DNA of 64,000 nt from Buxus sempervirens (GCA_947561395.2 OX387185.1:20362366-20426365), one strand, 5' to 3'. Numbered from the stretch's first letter, positions 1-12,285 are shown. The notes: generated by a model from the letters alone, not told the origin. Numbers and translations: made by a program.

Positions 1-100
1 TTGGTCGCTGCGACCACCTAATTTTCCTTTGATTGCATCTCTTTCAATGAGATTGCAAAACCCAGCAAGTGTTCAAAACACTCAAGACTTTGAGCTCAGA

Positions 101-640
101 TCACACCCGTCTGTATCTTTCCAAGATCATTCGGTCAATCCTGTAGGGCACCAAAACCACCAACGGATGAGTCGGAGATTGGTGGAGGAGCGTCCTGGCA
201 TAGCCTACCCCTTTTAGTGACACCAAAACCGCCGATGGTTGAATCGGAGATTGGCTGTGGAACGTCCAGGTCCTACTAGCCGAAATTTTGGGGCACTGAA
301 GCCGCTGGTGATTAAACCGGAGATTGGTGGAAGATCGTCCTGGCATAGCATACCCCAAGTAGAGGCGCCGAAGTCAATGGTGATTAAATCAACGACTACC
401 TAAGGCACGCCCAGGTATCACTAGCTGAAGTTTTGGGGCACGGAAGCCGTCGGTGATTAAACTGGAGATTGGTGGAGGAGCGTCCAGGCATAGCCTTCCC
501 CTTTGCGAGGCGCCGAAGTCAATGGTGATTAAATCAACGACTAGCTAAGGCACGCCCGGGAACTACTAGCCGAAATTAGGCGCCGACGCCGCCAGTGAAT
601 AAACTGGAGATTGGCTGAGGTACGCCTAGGTGCTGCTTTT
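101..640 (+). repeat. E1 leader minisatellite, first array
   Basis: Degenerate tandem units are built around 'ggagattggtggaggagcg' and 'ggcgccgaagtcaatggtg', with a compound period of roughly 60-130 bp. Short ORFs on both strands across it come from the repeat and are not genes. The same words recur at 4611-4722. This lies upstream of gag, in the leader. Confidence 0.8.
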
Positions 641-721
641 CAGCTCACCCCCTGTGGAGACCCTGATTGGTCCAACCCTGTGATTCTGAGCTCAAACAAA
701 ACCCCTTAAATTGAAGGTTCT

Positions 722-1930
722 CTTTCCTTGCTTAAACAGTTAAAATAGACCAGTCAAACCGGGTTCTCTTTCCCAGCCACTCCCAAATGGCTAAAATAGA
801 TCAGCTTCCAGTCAAACCGGGTTCTATTTCCCAGCCACTCCCAAATGGCTAAAATAGATCAGTTTCCAGTTAAACCGGGTTCTCTTTCCTAGCCACTCCC
901 AAATGGCTAAAATAGATCAGCTTCCAGTTAAACTAGGTTCTCTTTCCTAGCCACTCCCAAATGGCAAAAATAGATCAGCTTTCAAAAATAGATCAGCTTT
1001 CAAAAATAAATTAGCTTTCAGAAAAATTAGCTTTCAGAGAAAATAGGGTTCTCTCTCCCAGTTACCTACGGGTGGCTAAAATAGATTTGGTCATTAGGGT
1101 TCTCTTTCCCGGTCGTCTTAAGGCAGCCAAAATAGATCAGTCTTCAAAAGTCATTAGGGTTCTCTTCCCCGATCATCTTAGGACAGTCAAAATAGATCAG
1201 TCTTCGGATTCATTAAGGTTCTCTTCCCTTGTTACCTACGGGTAGCTAAAATAGATCAGTTGATTCAAAATCAGGTTCTCTTCCCTTGTTGCCTTCGGGC
1301 AGCTAAAACAGATTAGTCTTCCAAATTCATTAGGGTTCTCTCTCCCTGTTACCTGCGGGTGGCTAAAATAGATTCGGTCATTAGGGTTCTCTTTCCCGGT
1401 CGTCTTAGGGCAGCCAAAATAGATCAGTCTTCAAAAGTCATTAGGGTTCTCTTCCCTGGTCGTCTTAGGACAGCAAAAATAGATCGGTCTTCGGATTCAT
1501 TAAGGTTCTCTTCCCTTGTTACCTACGGGTAGCTAAAATAGACCAGTTGATTCAAAATCAGGTTCTCTTCCCTTGTTGCCTCCGGGTAGCTAAAACAGAT
1601 CAGTCTTCCAAATTCATTAGGGTTCTCTCTCCCTGTTACCTACGGGTGGCTAAAATAGATTCGGTCATTAGGGTTCTCTTTCCCGTTCGTCTTAAGGCAG
1701 CCAAAATAGATCAGTCTTCAAAAGTCATTAGGGTTCTCTTCCCTGGTCGTCTTAGGACAGCCAAAACAGATCAGTCTTCCAAATTCATTAGGGTTCTCTC
1801 TCCCAGTCACCCACGGGTGGCTAAAATAGATTCGGTCACTAGGTTTCTCTTCCCTGGTTGCCTACGGGCATCTAAAATAAATCAGCTTTCAAAGATCTGG
1901 TTCTCTTCCCTTGTTGCCAGCTAAAATAGA
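722..1930 (+). repeat. E1 leader minisatellite with 287-bp higher-order period
   Basis: About twenty units of 45-60 bp share 'gggttctctttccc', a variable middle and 'ggctaaaatagatcag'. From about 1046 the units fall into a five-unit higher-order repeat: the 'gggttctctctccc' unit starts at 1046, 1333 and 1620, exactly 287 bp apart, and a further copy starts near 1791. The 125-residue ORF over 1547-1924 is repeat-derived. Confidence 0.9.
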
Positions 1931-2114
1931 CCAGTTAGTCAAAGTGTATACAAAAAAAAAAAAAAAAGAGAGAGAACAAAACAAAACAACAAAAAAGAAA
2001 AAAAGGAAGAAAAAAAAATCATCATCATCATCTCTATGTATGCTGACATTCCCTATCATGTATTCTGCATTCTAATGTTTATCTCTCCCACCAGGAACCC
2101 TGTCAACAATCAAC
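1931..2114 (+). other. E1 A-rich link between leader repeats and gag
   Basis: An A-rich tract (1953-2020) with a short CAT run is followed by ordinary leader sequence up to the gag ATG at 2115. No gene is seen. Confidence 0.6.
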
Positions 2115-2640
2115 ATGGATAGTACTTCAGGGATAATTCCTGTGGTGGGCGAGATGGTGGACCTTTTCCGTATTTTAATACAAGTGATATAGGACAAAGA
2201 AGAAGCGTGGGGTAAACGCTAGGAAGCACGGAGGGAAGAAAATTTTGAGCTGCAATCTCGAATAAGGGATTTGGAGAGAGAGATTGAAAGCTTGAAGACA
2301 GAAGTATTCCAGGGCAATCAGGAGGCGAGCCTCCCCTCTGCTAACAATGTTGCGCCCCGCCTCAAGAGGCGCCTCACCAAGGAAGAAAGAAGGAACCGTG
2401 AGTTTACGCAGCTTCCATGCACCCAGGCAGAATTGTTGCCTTCCTTGTTGCAAGAAGGACACCTAAAGCAGGTTCCACCAAATCCAAAGGCACCAGCAAG
2501 TCGAGGGTATGACTCGTCCAAGACATGCGATTACCAAAAAGGAGCTCCGAGGCATGATACTGAAGAATGTTGGAGTCTTCGCCATGCAATCCAAGACCTT
2601 CTTGACGCCGGGGAGCTCAGGATTGATCCTTCGTCGGGTT
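2115..2640 (+). pseudogene. E1 gag remnant (Ogre/Tat type)
   Basis: The readable 3' part (from about 2271) contains a CDYQKGAPRHDTEECWSLRH segment followed by IQDLLDAGELRIDP. It matches the CxYHxGxxxHxTxxCxxL(K/R)..QDLID pattern seen in the E12 gag at 55690-55790, and it is the Cys/His region typical of Ogre/Tat gag proteins. Upstream, an ATG at 2115 opens what looks like the gag N-terminus. The piece is much shorter than a full gag and is a fossil. Confidence 0.75.
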
Positions 2641-4732
2641 AAGAAAAATCTCTCAGAATATGCAACTGAACTCCAAGAACGCGGATTCACATCGGCCACC
2701 CTTTCGCACCATTGCTGTTCTGTTTTGCTTATGCTTTCTTTTCTTTTAAATTCTAAACTGGATAGCATGTCTCTTTTTTGCAAGCTTATAAAAATATTTT
2801 GGGAAATCACTAAAGTGTTGGACCACACCAAGGCATGACCATGATCTCGGGACAAACCTGAACAATCAAATTTGACAAATGAAATGTGCCAAACAGCACA
2901 AACTGCGCGAGTCTCAATATAGCCGAGAGGTCCCCCCAGCATCCCGTTTGGAACCCACCCTGCCAAACACCGGGCAAGCTGTGATAAGAGAGTGAGTAGG
3001 AAAAGAAAGGGCAAGGTGCCCATACCAGTCTCAGGCCACTGACACGATCCTGGATCAAGCACCCCAATGAAATGATGAGAGGCCATTTTTGGCTGAAACA
3101 ATTCAAATAAAATCCTCTAGTCAAACGTGTTGAGCCCGATCGTCTCATTTCTAACCCACGTTATGTCTAGCCACCCCGAATTGGGGCAAAGCAAAAAAAA
3201 AAAAAAAAAAGAAGAAGCAAAAAACAAAATGAACAAAGAAGAAAATGGTTCTTGAGCCAGTTAATCGTGAAAAAATAATTAAGTGTTACATTCTCTGTGA
3301 AAGGACGAAAGGCCAGCCTTGATCTTCTCCAAAAATCATTTGACGCAAGATGAAACCCTAGCAAAACACTTTGAGCTTAACAGTTCTTTCATTAACCTTA
3401 CCATGTCTTGTCTTCAAAACTGGGGCATGAAGCTTCGTGTAATTGGAGACACAAAAAAGATAAAGGTAAAGATAGGGCAAAGCGAAAAGCACCCTAAGAA
3501 CAAAGGGGGCAGAAATGAGGGATGAGGAGAACCCTAGAAAACAAGAATTCAAAGAAAAAAAACTGGGGCAATCCCTTGAAAGAAAGGAAAAGAAAAAAAA
3601 GAAAAGAGAAGAAAAAGCCAAGGCAAACCCCGAAGGCAAGGGCCAAAAATTGGGGGCAAAAAACCCAAGAAAGAATGAAGAGAAAGAAAAACAAAGATGG
3701 AAGAAAGAGAAAGGAACTACAAATCAAAGTTGGACACAAATTTGGGGGAGCCGAAGACAAAGCAAGCCCTAACAAGGAAAGTAGACAGGACATGGCCTTT
3801 AATCCATGCATTAATTTCGAGCCTTCATATCATTTCTTCTTGACCCTTGAGCCCAGCCTACATTTCGTCCTTCTGTGAAGTCCTTTCTGATTATAGAGAA
3901 TGTAACATCGAATCTTGGACAAGCTGGCAATGACAGAACCAAAAAAGACAGAGAAGTACTTTGGCAAGGCATAATGGTCACCCATAGAGTGAAGTTATAT
4001 AGGGTTTGAGCCTGTTTATCCTTCATTTCTAAACCCTGGAACCAAGGCCTATATTTCGTCCTAAGGATAAATCCTCTCTGATCATTGTGTCATGATCCAT
4101 GGAAATTGTTAGGGCCCTTAGATTGGGCAAGGCACTAAACCCGAATGAGAGAACCAATGAGAGAAAAACCATTTCACAACACTCAGACAAGGGCAGGGAG
4201 AGAAATACCAAAAAGAGAAAATCAAAGAAAAGCCAGGGCAGGGCAGTGCCAAAGAAACCCCCTGAACCAAAAACAATTCCCCTCATTTCAACCTGGGGCA
4301 TGCCATTGAAGGCCAAAATGTTGAGACACTTATAGGGAGTGCCGAGAGGCACATTTTCCTAAGTCTAACTGAGAATGTCAGGTAACCGACCCAAAGATTA
4401 CTGGTCTTGCCATGGACCCAATTCAAAGGGAAAAATCCGAACATCTGGTGAATTCCCAAAAGATATCAGTCAAAGAGAGACTGCTTGAATTTGCACATAA
4501 TTTTGAGTTGACTGAATTTCACTTGAACTTCTGCAGATACTGACAAAACCTAAAACAGACAGGAAAAGTCGTCACAGTGTATTCATACATTGGCTGACAA
4601 GAGTTTGTGAAGCCAAAGCCACCGACGGATGAGTTGGATATTGGCGGAGGAATGCCCCAACATAACCAAAGTTTGTAATACCAAAGCCGCCGGCGGATGA
4701 GTCGGAGATTGGCGGAGGAATTTTTGCAAACA
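2641..4732 (+). other. E1 non-coding interval with dispersed modules between gag and RNase H
   Basis: No conserved protein is seen; the many small ORFs come from A/G-rich sequence. Instead there are recurrent non-coding modules: a 'gtgttgagccc...gtctagccacccc' block near 3120-3185, and repeated 'tttcgtcc...tctctgat' blocks near 3830-3895 and 4045-4090. The same blocks occur in E12 downstream of gag (56440-56510, 57010-57060, 57190-57245) and again in E1 at 6970-7025. The interval therefore resembles 3' non-coding element sequence rather than pol. Confidence 0.6.
4611..4722 (+). repeat. Leader-type repeat units reappearing before RNase H
   Basis: Two units of about 60 bp carrying 'gatgagtcggagattggcgg' match the array at 101-640. 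They lie directly upstream of the A-rich tract and the RNase H-integrase remnant. Confidence 0.75.
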
Positions 4733-4857
4733 GAAAAGAAAAAAAAAGAAAAAAAAAGAAAAAAAAGAAAAAAAAAGAAAAAAAAATAAAAAAAAGAAAA
4801 AAAAAGAAAAAAAAAAGAAAAAAAATAAAAAAAAATAAAAAAAAAGAAAAAAAACAG
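4733..4857 (+). repeat. A-rich (A7-10 G/T) minisatellite
   Basis: Runs of seven to ten A separated by single G or T extend for about 125 bp, immediately before the RNase H remnant. The antisense F-rich ORF here is an artefact. Confidence 0.9.
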
Positions 4858-4908
4858 AGAGAGAAATAACCAAATCAGAATAAGTAATGGACATGTACAA
4901 AAGGAGCA

Positions 4909-6580
4909 GTGCTAATCTCCCCAAACGGTGTTCATCGCCCAATAGCAGCGAAACTTCCGTTCGATTGCACTAGAAACATGGCCAAGTATGAAGCATGTGT
5001 GTTATGCTTGCGAGCAGCAATCGAGATGCATATACAAGAACTAAAAGTATTCGGTGACTCAAGTCTTATCATCTATCAAGTGATGGGGGACTGGAAGACC
5101 AGAGATGTGAAGTTGGTACCATACCAAGAACTGGTCAAGGAATTAGAAGAGCAATTCGAGAGCGTGACATTCGACTACATGCCACGAGACAGGAATCGAT
5201 TTGTGGATGCACTAGCTACGCTGGCATCAATGGCCACCATCACGGATGATGCTAGGATGCAACCATTAGAGATAGAAATTCAGCGTTACCCTGTTTACTG
5301 CTTCAGTGTCGAGAAAAGCACACCCGAAGAAGAGCCTAGGTACACAGACATAGAAAGATACATAAGGGACAGAATTCTGCCAGAAAGTGCCTCGGCTACA
5401 AAGAAGCAAACTATACAGAGGTTAGCGGGGCAATACTTCTACAGTGGAGGTAGGCTGTACAAGAAGTCATACAACGACTCTCTACTGCTATGCATTAGAG
5501 AAGATGAGGCACAGAAGTTAATCGAAGAAGTCCATGGAGGGTTGTGCGGCGCACACATGAATGGGCATATGCTAGCAAGGAAGATTCTAAGGATGGGCTA
5601 TTACTGGATGACCATGGAAGCAGACTGCTATGCTCATGTCAGAAAATGCCAGTTGTGCCAGATTTATGCAGACAACGTCCATGCACCACCAAATACATTG
5701 TATTCCATGACATCACCTTGGTCGTTTGCCGTCTGGGGAATCGACATGATAAGCCAGGTTCATCCAAAGGCTTCAAATGGTCATAGATTCATCTTAGTGG
5801 CCATCGATTATTTTACCAAGTGGGTAGAGGCCATGTCCTTCGTGGATGTGAAGAAATCCCACGTGCTCAGGTTTATCAGAAACAATATAGTCTGTCGCTA
5901 CGAAGTTCCAGAAGCGATCATCACTGATAATGCAAAGAACCTGAATAATAGGGACATGGAAAAGATGTGTGAAGACCTGAAGATCAGACATCTAAACTCC
6001 AAGGCATACCGGCCCAAGATGAATGGGGCAGTAGAGGCTGCCAACAAGAATCTGAAGAAGATACTCGAGAAAATGGTAGTCACTTACAGAGACTGGCATG
6101 AGAAGCTGCCCTATGCACTGCACGCCTATCGGACGTCGATTAGGATATCGACCGGGGCAACCCCGTTCTCCCTGGTATATGGAATGGAAGCAGTCCTCCC
6201 AGTGGAAGCACAGATTCCATCACTCAGGATTCTAAAGGAAGCTGAGATCAGTGATGTCGAGTGGGAAGAGTCCAGATTTGACCAGTTGCAATTGTTGGAT
6301 GAAAAGAGGATCAAGGCTTTGTGCCATGGCCAGCTCTATCAACAGAGAGTGGCACGAGCCTACAACAAGAAAGTGAAGCCACGGCACTTCAAAGCGGGAG
6401 ATTTGGTACTGAAGAGAATCTTTCCTCATCAAGAGGACAACAGAGGGAAATTCAAGCCAAACTAAGAAGGTCCATTTGTAGTCCACAACGTTCTGTCCCG
6501 AGGAGCACTTATCCTGCAAGAAATGGACGGGGCAATTTTTCCTGAGCCGATAAATGCAGACGCAGTCAAACTGTACTAGG
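4909..6580 (+). pseudogene. E1 archaeal-type RNase H plus integrase region
   Basis: A 518-residue reading frame starts within RNase H (MLISPNGVHRPIAAKLPF, KYEA at 26-29, FGDSSL with Asp near 50, FVDALATL with Asp near 100). Integrase follows: zinc-binding His near 209-220 and Cys 247/250, then a DDE core with Asp 279 (WGIDM), Asp 340 (ITDNA) and Glu 376 (NGAVEAAN), and a C-terminal region with SLVYGMEAVLPVE. This order is typical of the Tat/Ogre lineage. Readable homology continues past the frame's end to a DAVKLY terminus near 6578. No reverse transcriptase precedes it. It is a fossil polyprotein remnant. Confidence 0.9.
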
Positions 6581-8773
6581 CCTAAGATCATTCTGATTGG
6601 GAAATGAAGGGAGGCCATCCTTGACTCTCCATTAGACTGAAAATCCTTCCAAAAAACCTTAAATTCTCCCCTAGTTAGACAATTTTGAGCCTTAAAATTC
6701 TTTCAACCCATTGCAAGTGTTCAACACACCAAAAAGGGCATTCCTGGCAAAGCAAAAAAATAAACAGGGCGTTCTTGCCCAGAAAAACTTCAGAAAGAGA
6801 AGAAAGTGCAATAGAAAAAGAAAGAAAAAGAAACAGAGAAAATGGGGAAATGTTGACCCCGCCAAAAAAATGGAGGTACCAATAAGCCAAGATGTAAGTC
6901 CAACCAACAATAAAAGTAGTACACCTTGCAAGCCCAAGTAAATAAGCTTTTTGAGCCACTTATCCTTTCTTTCATAACCAAGACCAAGCCTACATTTTGT
7001 CCTATCTCTAAGACCTCTCGGATCCTAAAAGGAATGATCAGGGCAAATATTAAAGTCTGCGTTCATCAGCAATGACGGAATTCAGAGTTTCCCAGAAAGG
7101 TTGGACACAGGGAAAACCCGAAAAAAGGGCGTCGTGAGTTTAGTCCCAAAAAAAAAATAAAAAGAAAGAACTGGTCACATTTGGATTGAGAAGAACAAAA
7201 TACAGAAGAGAGCAGTGACAGTGGCAGACAGTAAACTGAGAGAAATGCACAGATCTGAGGGGTCCAAACTGGCAGGTTGTGCTCGAGTCAAAGACTCCAC
7301 AGTGGCCTGTGATGACAATGCTACTGAAAATACCAAGAACTCCAAGTCCCGTTTGACCTTAGAAATTTTCTTTGATATTGCAGACACAGGCCCACACTGA
7401 CACACTTGTCTTCTCTATAATTATTCTGCTTAACCGTTTTGAGCTCCACATTGGGCTACTAACCTGAGCTGATAATCTCTCAACCTTGACAGAGGCCGCT
7501 TCTAGCTGCAATGGGCAAAGGGCTCAGAGCAAGAAGAGAATAAGAGAAGTGTTTTGCATTCCCCAGCTATTCCACGGCTAACATGTTGTCTTTTCTCGCC
7601 TTCACAGGTACAGCGAAAGGGAGATAACGAACATCTTCTCCAAAATCCCCAGTGGAGTTCCTTCAGTAAACGGAGAATAATACCCTCCAAAATCCCTAGT
7701 AGAAGGCCTTCAGCAAACAAGGGACGACACCCTTTCATCCCCAGTAGAATCCTCTCCAACAATAAGAGAGTGATACCTGATGATGTAGACTTCCTAAGCC
7801 TCGCCCAATCTGAAGAGGCCGGCTTTGCGAAGAAGAGCGGAAAGAAGACAAAACAAAGCTCGCATCAATCCTTGGTGGAGTCTCTCACGCTCAACAAGAG
7901 CGCAGACGAGCATGAAGAATTCGCACCCAAGCAGAGGGAAAAGGCCTTAAGAAGGAAAATGACAGCGTGAGGAACCCCATTCATCCCTAGCGGAGCATCC
8001 TTCCCAAGGGAACTCCCACACTTGTCAAAAACAAGGCCCGACCCAAGAGAGAGGGCAATGAGGAAAAGATCCCGACTAATCCCCAGCAATAGTCACTCCA
8101 AGCTAGGAAGCCTCTACAGAAGGGAAAGCCAACCAGAAAGCGCTGTAGAAGAAGGAATGGCAAGACATGAAGAACGAGCATGAATGAAGATATCACCAGG
8201 CATGATGGCCCTTTTGTAATTTTTGATTTCACACTTTTGTAAATAGAATAGAGCAGGTGTGTGAGCTCCCTTGAGGCATTGGACAGCGCTGGAAGCACCT
8301 CCTCATCAACAGCAGCTCCTCCTCCGCTCTTCCCTCCTCCTTTCTCCATTCGGCCCACATCCTAAACCAACCCTTGGCCATCAAATCCTTAAAAAAAAAA
8401 AAAGAATGCAAGCAAGCCTCAAGTAAAAGACACAAAATGGATCAGAAGTCTGAAGCCACCTAAAAGCTTTAATGGAACAAACAAGAAGAAAAGAATATTG
8501 TCAAATGCCTGGCATCAACGTCGAAACAGGTTGGCGAGCTCAAGTCCAATCTAATCTCTTTCAAACTTAAATTAAATGCTGAAGAGTTGCCCTACAAAAA
8601 ACCAAAAAGCAAAGGGTAAGGAAACTCTGAAGCCAGGAAGTGACGCCACATCATTTGGCCGCTTCCCTCTCAAAGTGAAAACTTCAAAGGACTAAGCTCG
8701 TTGACCATGTCAACAGAAATGCAAAAATGAGATTCTTTTTCTCTTTGCCGTTCATCTGCAAGGTGACTCCAGT
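6581..8773 (+). other. E1 3' non-coding region
   Basis: No conserved protein is seen. It holds A/G-rich stretches, another 'ttttgtcctatctctaagacc' type module near 6985-7010, and from 7600 a stretch with repeated 'ccccagtagaat'-like words that happens to be open (7554-7970). A block around 7800-7830 (caatctgaagaggc) is shared with E12 at about 57889. Leads into the polypurine tract. Confidence 0.6.
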
Positions 8774-8786
8774 AAAGAGGGGCAGC
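8774..8786 (+). other. E1 polypurine tract
   Basis: The purine-rich AAAGAGGGGCAGC lies directly against the LTR start TGTAAGCACC at 8787, where plus-strand priming is expected. Confidence 0.75.
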
Positions 8787-9419
8787 TGTAAGCACCTCAT
8801 TTTTGCGCTCCCGGAAAAGCCGGAAATGCAAACCCTAGACGGAAAGTCAAACCTTGAGGGGTGAAAAGTTGACTTTTTGATCAAGTGATAATTGGCCACC
8901 TCGCTTTATCTCAATGGATAGAGAATCCTGACATGGTTCCAACGCAACTGAGTTTGTAGGAATCGGAGTTCGGATGAAGGTTCTGCAGGCCGGTCAAACT
9001 TGAGGGGGAGCCGAAAGTTGACTTTCTACTAAGCCCCGATCCAGATGCTTACTCCAATACGATTCTAACGCAACTGAGTTTGCCCAGATCGGAGTCCGGA
9101 TGGAGAAGATATAAGCTGTCGAAGTTTCCAAATAGCAAAACTGACAAACTGCACACGTGGCAAAAAGCTGCACACGTGGCAAGTTGCGCAGGAAAATATC
9201 TCAGGGATCAAATATGTGAATATCCAAATGTACGAAATATCCCAGGGACTAAATCTGTAAAAATCAAATAATATCGGATTAAATCAAAAATATACAGGGA
9301 CTAAATCTGAAAAAACAGGATTTTCCAACCATTTAGTGGCCGCATTTAATAAAGGCATGATTGTGCCTCGCTCGCGCAAGCAAGGCAAGCACGAAACGCT
9401 CTCGGCACCAGCCAGGCAC
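8787..9419 (+). repeat. E1 3' LTR, first part
   Basis: It starts TGTAAGCACCTCATTTTTGC and is clearly homologous to the start of E12's LTR (40514) and, on the opposite strand, to the start of E7 (27749). Shared landmarks are repeated 'caacgcaactgagtttg' segments and a 'gcacacgtggcaa' duplication. The LTR is interrupted at 9420 by E2 and resumes at about 12286. Confidence 0.9.
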
Positions 9420-10299
9420 TGTAACGCCCCGAACCCGGGTCTATGCAAAACAAGCACCAAACCCGAATCCGAAGTGATACTGGGCCCAAAGCTACTAATT
9501 ACCAAACATTTAAATTCAACATCTTCCATTAATTATCAGAGTGCGGAAAATTAAAACATTAATTTCATCAATATGTGTGGCTAACTATAACCATCAAACT
9601 AACTCATCAATATAAATTCATAAATCTGGTAAATGGGTTTTCTAACACACTTTCTCTCATATTCAATTAAATCATAAACTATCTATCAAGTTACATCTAT
9701 ATCAACCTCTAATAGAAAGATCTGAACTAAATAAGAAAGATCCTCAGCTCAGTAATCTGAAACTTCCCCTCGAGTCAACCCCAAGGACGCTCTCACGTGG
9801 AACAGCTGAAAAATAAGATAAGGAAGTAGGGTGAGATACAACTATCTCAGTAGGTAACACATGCATGCTAGAAACAGTTTATATATATAAAAGTAATCAT
9901 TCATGCACGATAAAACAATCGCGTAGTCACGGACAATAATAAGAACGAATAATCACCATACGAAACCAACATTTATTCAGTGCTTGAGATAAAGAGAGTT
10001 TATTATGTAACCTTCGTTTCAATTAGAAAGGCAACGTAATATAAATCTCATCTAAAGGATTTTCCAATTCACTGCAAGTATTGTTTTCCTACAATATTTC
10101 TATGATTAATTCATGGCTCATTTATATTCTATTTTTGAGTCAACCAAATCAAGTCACAGCTAAACCGTTTAATCAAACTCTTCTGATTCAAATGTAGATC
10201 ATGTCATTCATAATTAATAGTAAATCTCAATCTGATAACAACATTCTCACATGTAGGATGCAATCACGTAGTAATCACATCTACCCTACATGAGGCCTC

Positions 10300-10665
10300 T
10301 CCCGCAGAAGTCATCATATCTCACCCGCAGGTGGTCACATCTCACCTACAGGTGGTCACATCTCTCCCGCAGGAGGTCACATATCTCCCCTATGGGATGC
10401 AATCCAATCAGGATCACATCTCCCCCAACAGGAGGTCTCATCTCACCCGCAGGTGGTCACATATCTCCTCTGTGGGATGCAATCCAATCAGAATCACATC
10501 TCCCCCAACAGGAGGTCTCATCTCACCCGCAGGTGGTCACATATACATCTCCCTTGTGGGTTGCAATCACATCATGAATACATCTCCCCCCACAAGAGGT
10601 CTCTCCCGCAGGAGTTACACATCTCACCCGCAAGTGGTCTCATATTTCATCCGCAGATGGTACAA
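10300..10665 (-). repeat. E2 LTR hairpin array (21-bp units)
   Basis: Units are CACC-CGCA-GGTG (10322-10333), CACC-TACA-GGTG (10343-10354) and CTCC-CGCA-GGAG (10364-10375), exactly 21 bp apart and joined by 'gtcacatct'. Further on come an 82-bp duplication (10383 and 10465) and a CATC-CGCA-GATG unit near 10650. Stems differ but remain complementary. ORFs here are repeat-derived. Confidence 0.85.
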
Positions 10666-11794
10666 TCTCTTATAGCCATCATGGCATTCAGTCCACAGTC
10701 CAATTATATACAACTTAAATCCAATTATATACAAGTTAAATTCTTATAGTGTTATTTAGAAGATGTTCTAATAATTAAATACAAGTTAGGTTTTCCAAAA
10801 ACTAGGTTTCTCCATTTCTTTCAAAGTTTGGCAACTAATGTCCTAAATACCTTCCTAATTTATTTTTCTGTAAAACAGGGAATTAGATAATTTATTTTGG
10901 TCTTAAAACATCTTATTTAATTATTAAAATTGTCTAAAAATAGTTTGGAATTGAATCAGGGTGTGAAATTATGAAAATCTGCAAAATCTGAACAGAGCGC
11001 CTAGGATCGCTCAGGATTGCCCCGGCGGTCTGTGGTCGGTGGTAGTTCAAATCAGAACACCGACGAGAAGTCTTCAAGCGGTCTACGGCGGCCTACGATT
11101 TATAACGAGCGCCTAAGATCGCCGATGATCGCCGAGAACAGTCGAGGTCGGCGGTCGTTCAAAATCGAACAGAATCAGTTCCAAAACAAGATTTTTCTCG
11201 TCTAAACTCATTCTAACATATTTATAACATGATTTTCAAAATATATACATCATTACATATCATAAAAACATGCTTTTGTCGATTAATCACATGTAAATAC
11301 AAAAACGAAGGTAAACGGTGTCACCTACCTCTATTCGTGCGTTCTTCTTCTTCCTCCTCTAAAGCAGCAGTGATCACACTCTTCACGGTTGCAAGACAGT
11401 CTCCAGAAGATGAAAACCCAAGGTAGATTCTCTCTCCCTTCTTCTTCTTCTTCCTCAATCGTGCGTTAGTCCTCTGCGGCTATCGAAGACCAGCGAATAC
11501 AAAGAGAATTCTAAACCGTATTCTCTTAGGGCATACTCTACACTTAAATACCTTCGATCCCATGCAAAACTCAAGTATCAATCGCAATGCAATTGCCCAA
11601 TCAAAATACAGCATCATTAAAATTTAATTGTTATCTCGATATCTCACGATCCAACGATCTGATCTGCGCCAAACACCGGATCTCCGCTTGTAACGATATC
11701 CCCTACAATAATAAATTATTTCCAACCATAATAATCCTCAAGAATATTAATTATTATTTTTATTTTAATATTTGGGAAAATTCAGGGTTTTACA

Positions 11795-12285
11795 TCCTAC
11801 CCACCTAACAAATAAATTTCGACCTCGAAATTTCAACATCCTCATCTCCTTATATCCACTACGCTTCTGCTGCGCTTATATTTACTACTATCAAACACCT
11901 AACTATTTATAACCATAAAATAATTTAGAAGAGAGTTTCAAAATTTCAGTACCATCAATCCTTTACATATATCCGCGACTAATTTAACTTATACCAAAAT
12001 ATCATACTACACACATAACATACAATTGTATATTTTCTACTATATCCCATGTTTGTATAAAGTACAACACCCAAGTAGATGTTCAGCATTGGCCGATGCC
12101 TTACACCACTCAAATCTGTTTAGATACAACTGGCTCATCAGGAAACAAGCAATAACATTCTACATAATTAAGCATTCATCCCAAATTACATACAACAATA
12201 TGATCAATGAATACTATAGGTCCTATTCCATATTCTAAGATCTACACATCAATCTCTTATCAAGTTAACTTAATTCAAACAAGGC
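11795..12285 (-). other. E2 3' internal non-coding module
   Basis: AT-rich, no gene. Next to the LTR it has the 'aaatttcgaggtcgaaattt' block also found beside the E4 and (as a variant) E14 LTRs. Further in it has GCATTGGCCGATGC (12089-12102) followed by 'ctggctcatca', a pair that recurs in E3 at 14981-15038. Confidence 0.6.

Larger units (their letters stand above)
9420..12285 (-). mobile_element. E2: iMet-type Gypsy fragment (3' LTR plus 3' internal end) inside the E1 LTR
   Basis: On the minus strand an LTR (9420-11794) runs from TGTAAAACCCTG to GGGGCGTTACA. It is preceded by a polypurine-like GTTAGGTGGGTAGGA (11795-11809) and a 3' internal module with 'aaatttcgaggtcgaaattt'. The LTR is the same family as E5. 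GGCAC precedes the left end, but no second LTR or matching repeat is seen on the right, so the element is incomplete; the right edge (about 12285) is judged from the change in base composition. Confidence 0.8.

Noticed and set aside
4583-4942. Phe-rich 119-residue minus-strand ORF resembling a membrane protein
   Set aside because: It is the complement of the A-rich minisatellite at 4733-4857.
7554-7970. 138-residue ORF in the E1 3' region
   Set aside because: Low-complexity 'ccccagtagaa' repeats; no recognisable domain and no equivalent kept open in E12.
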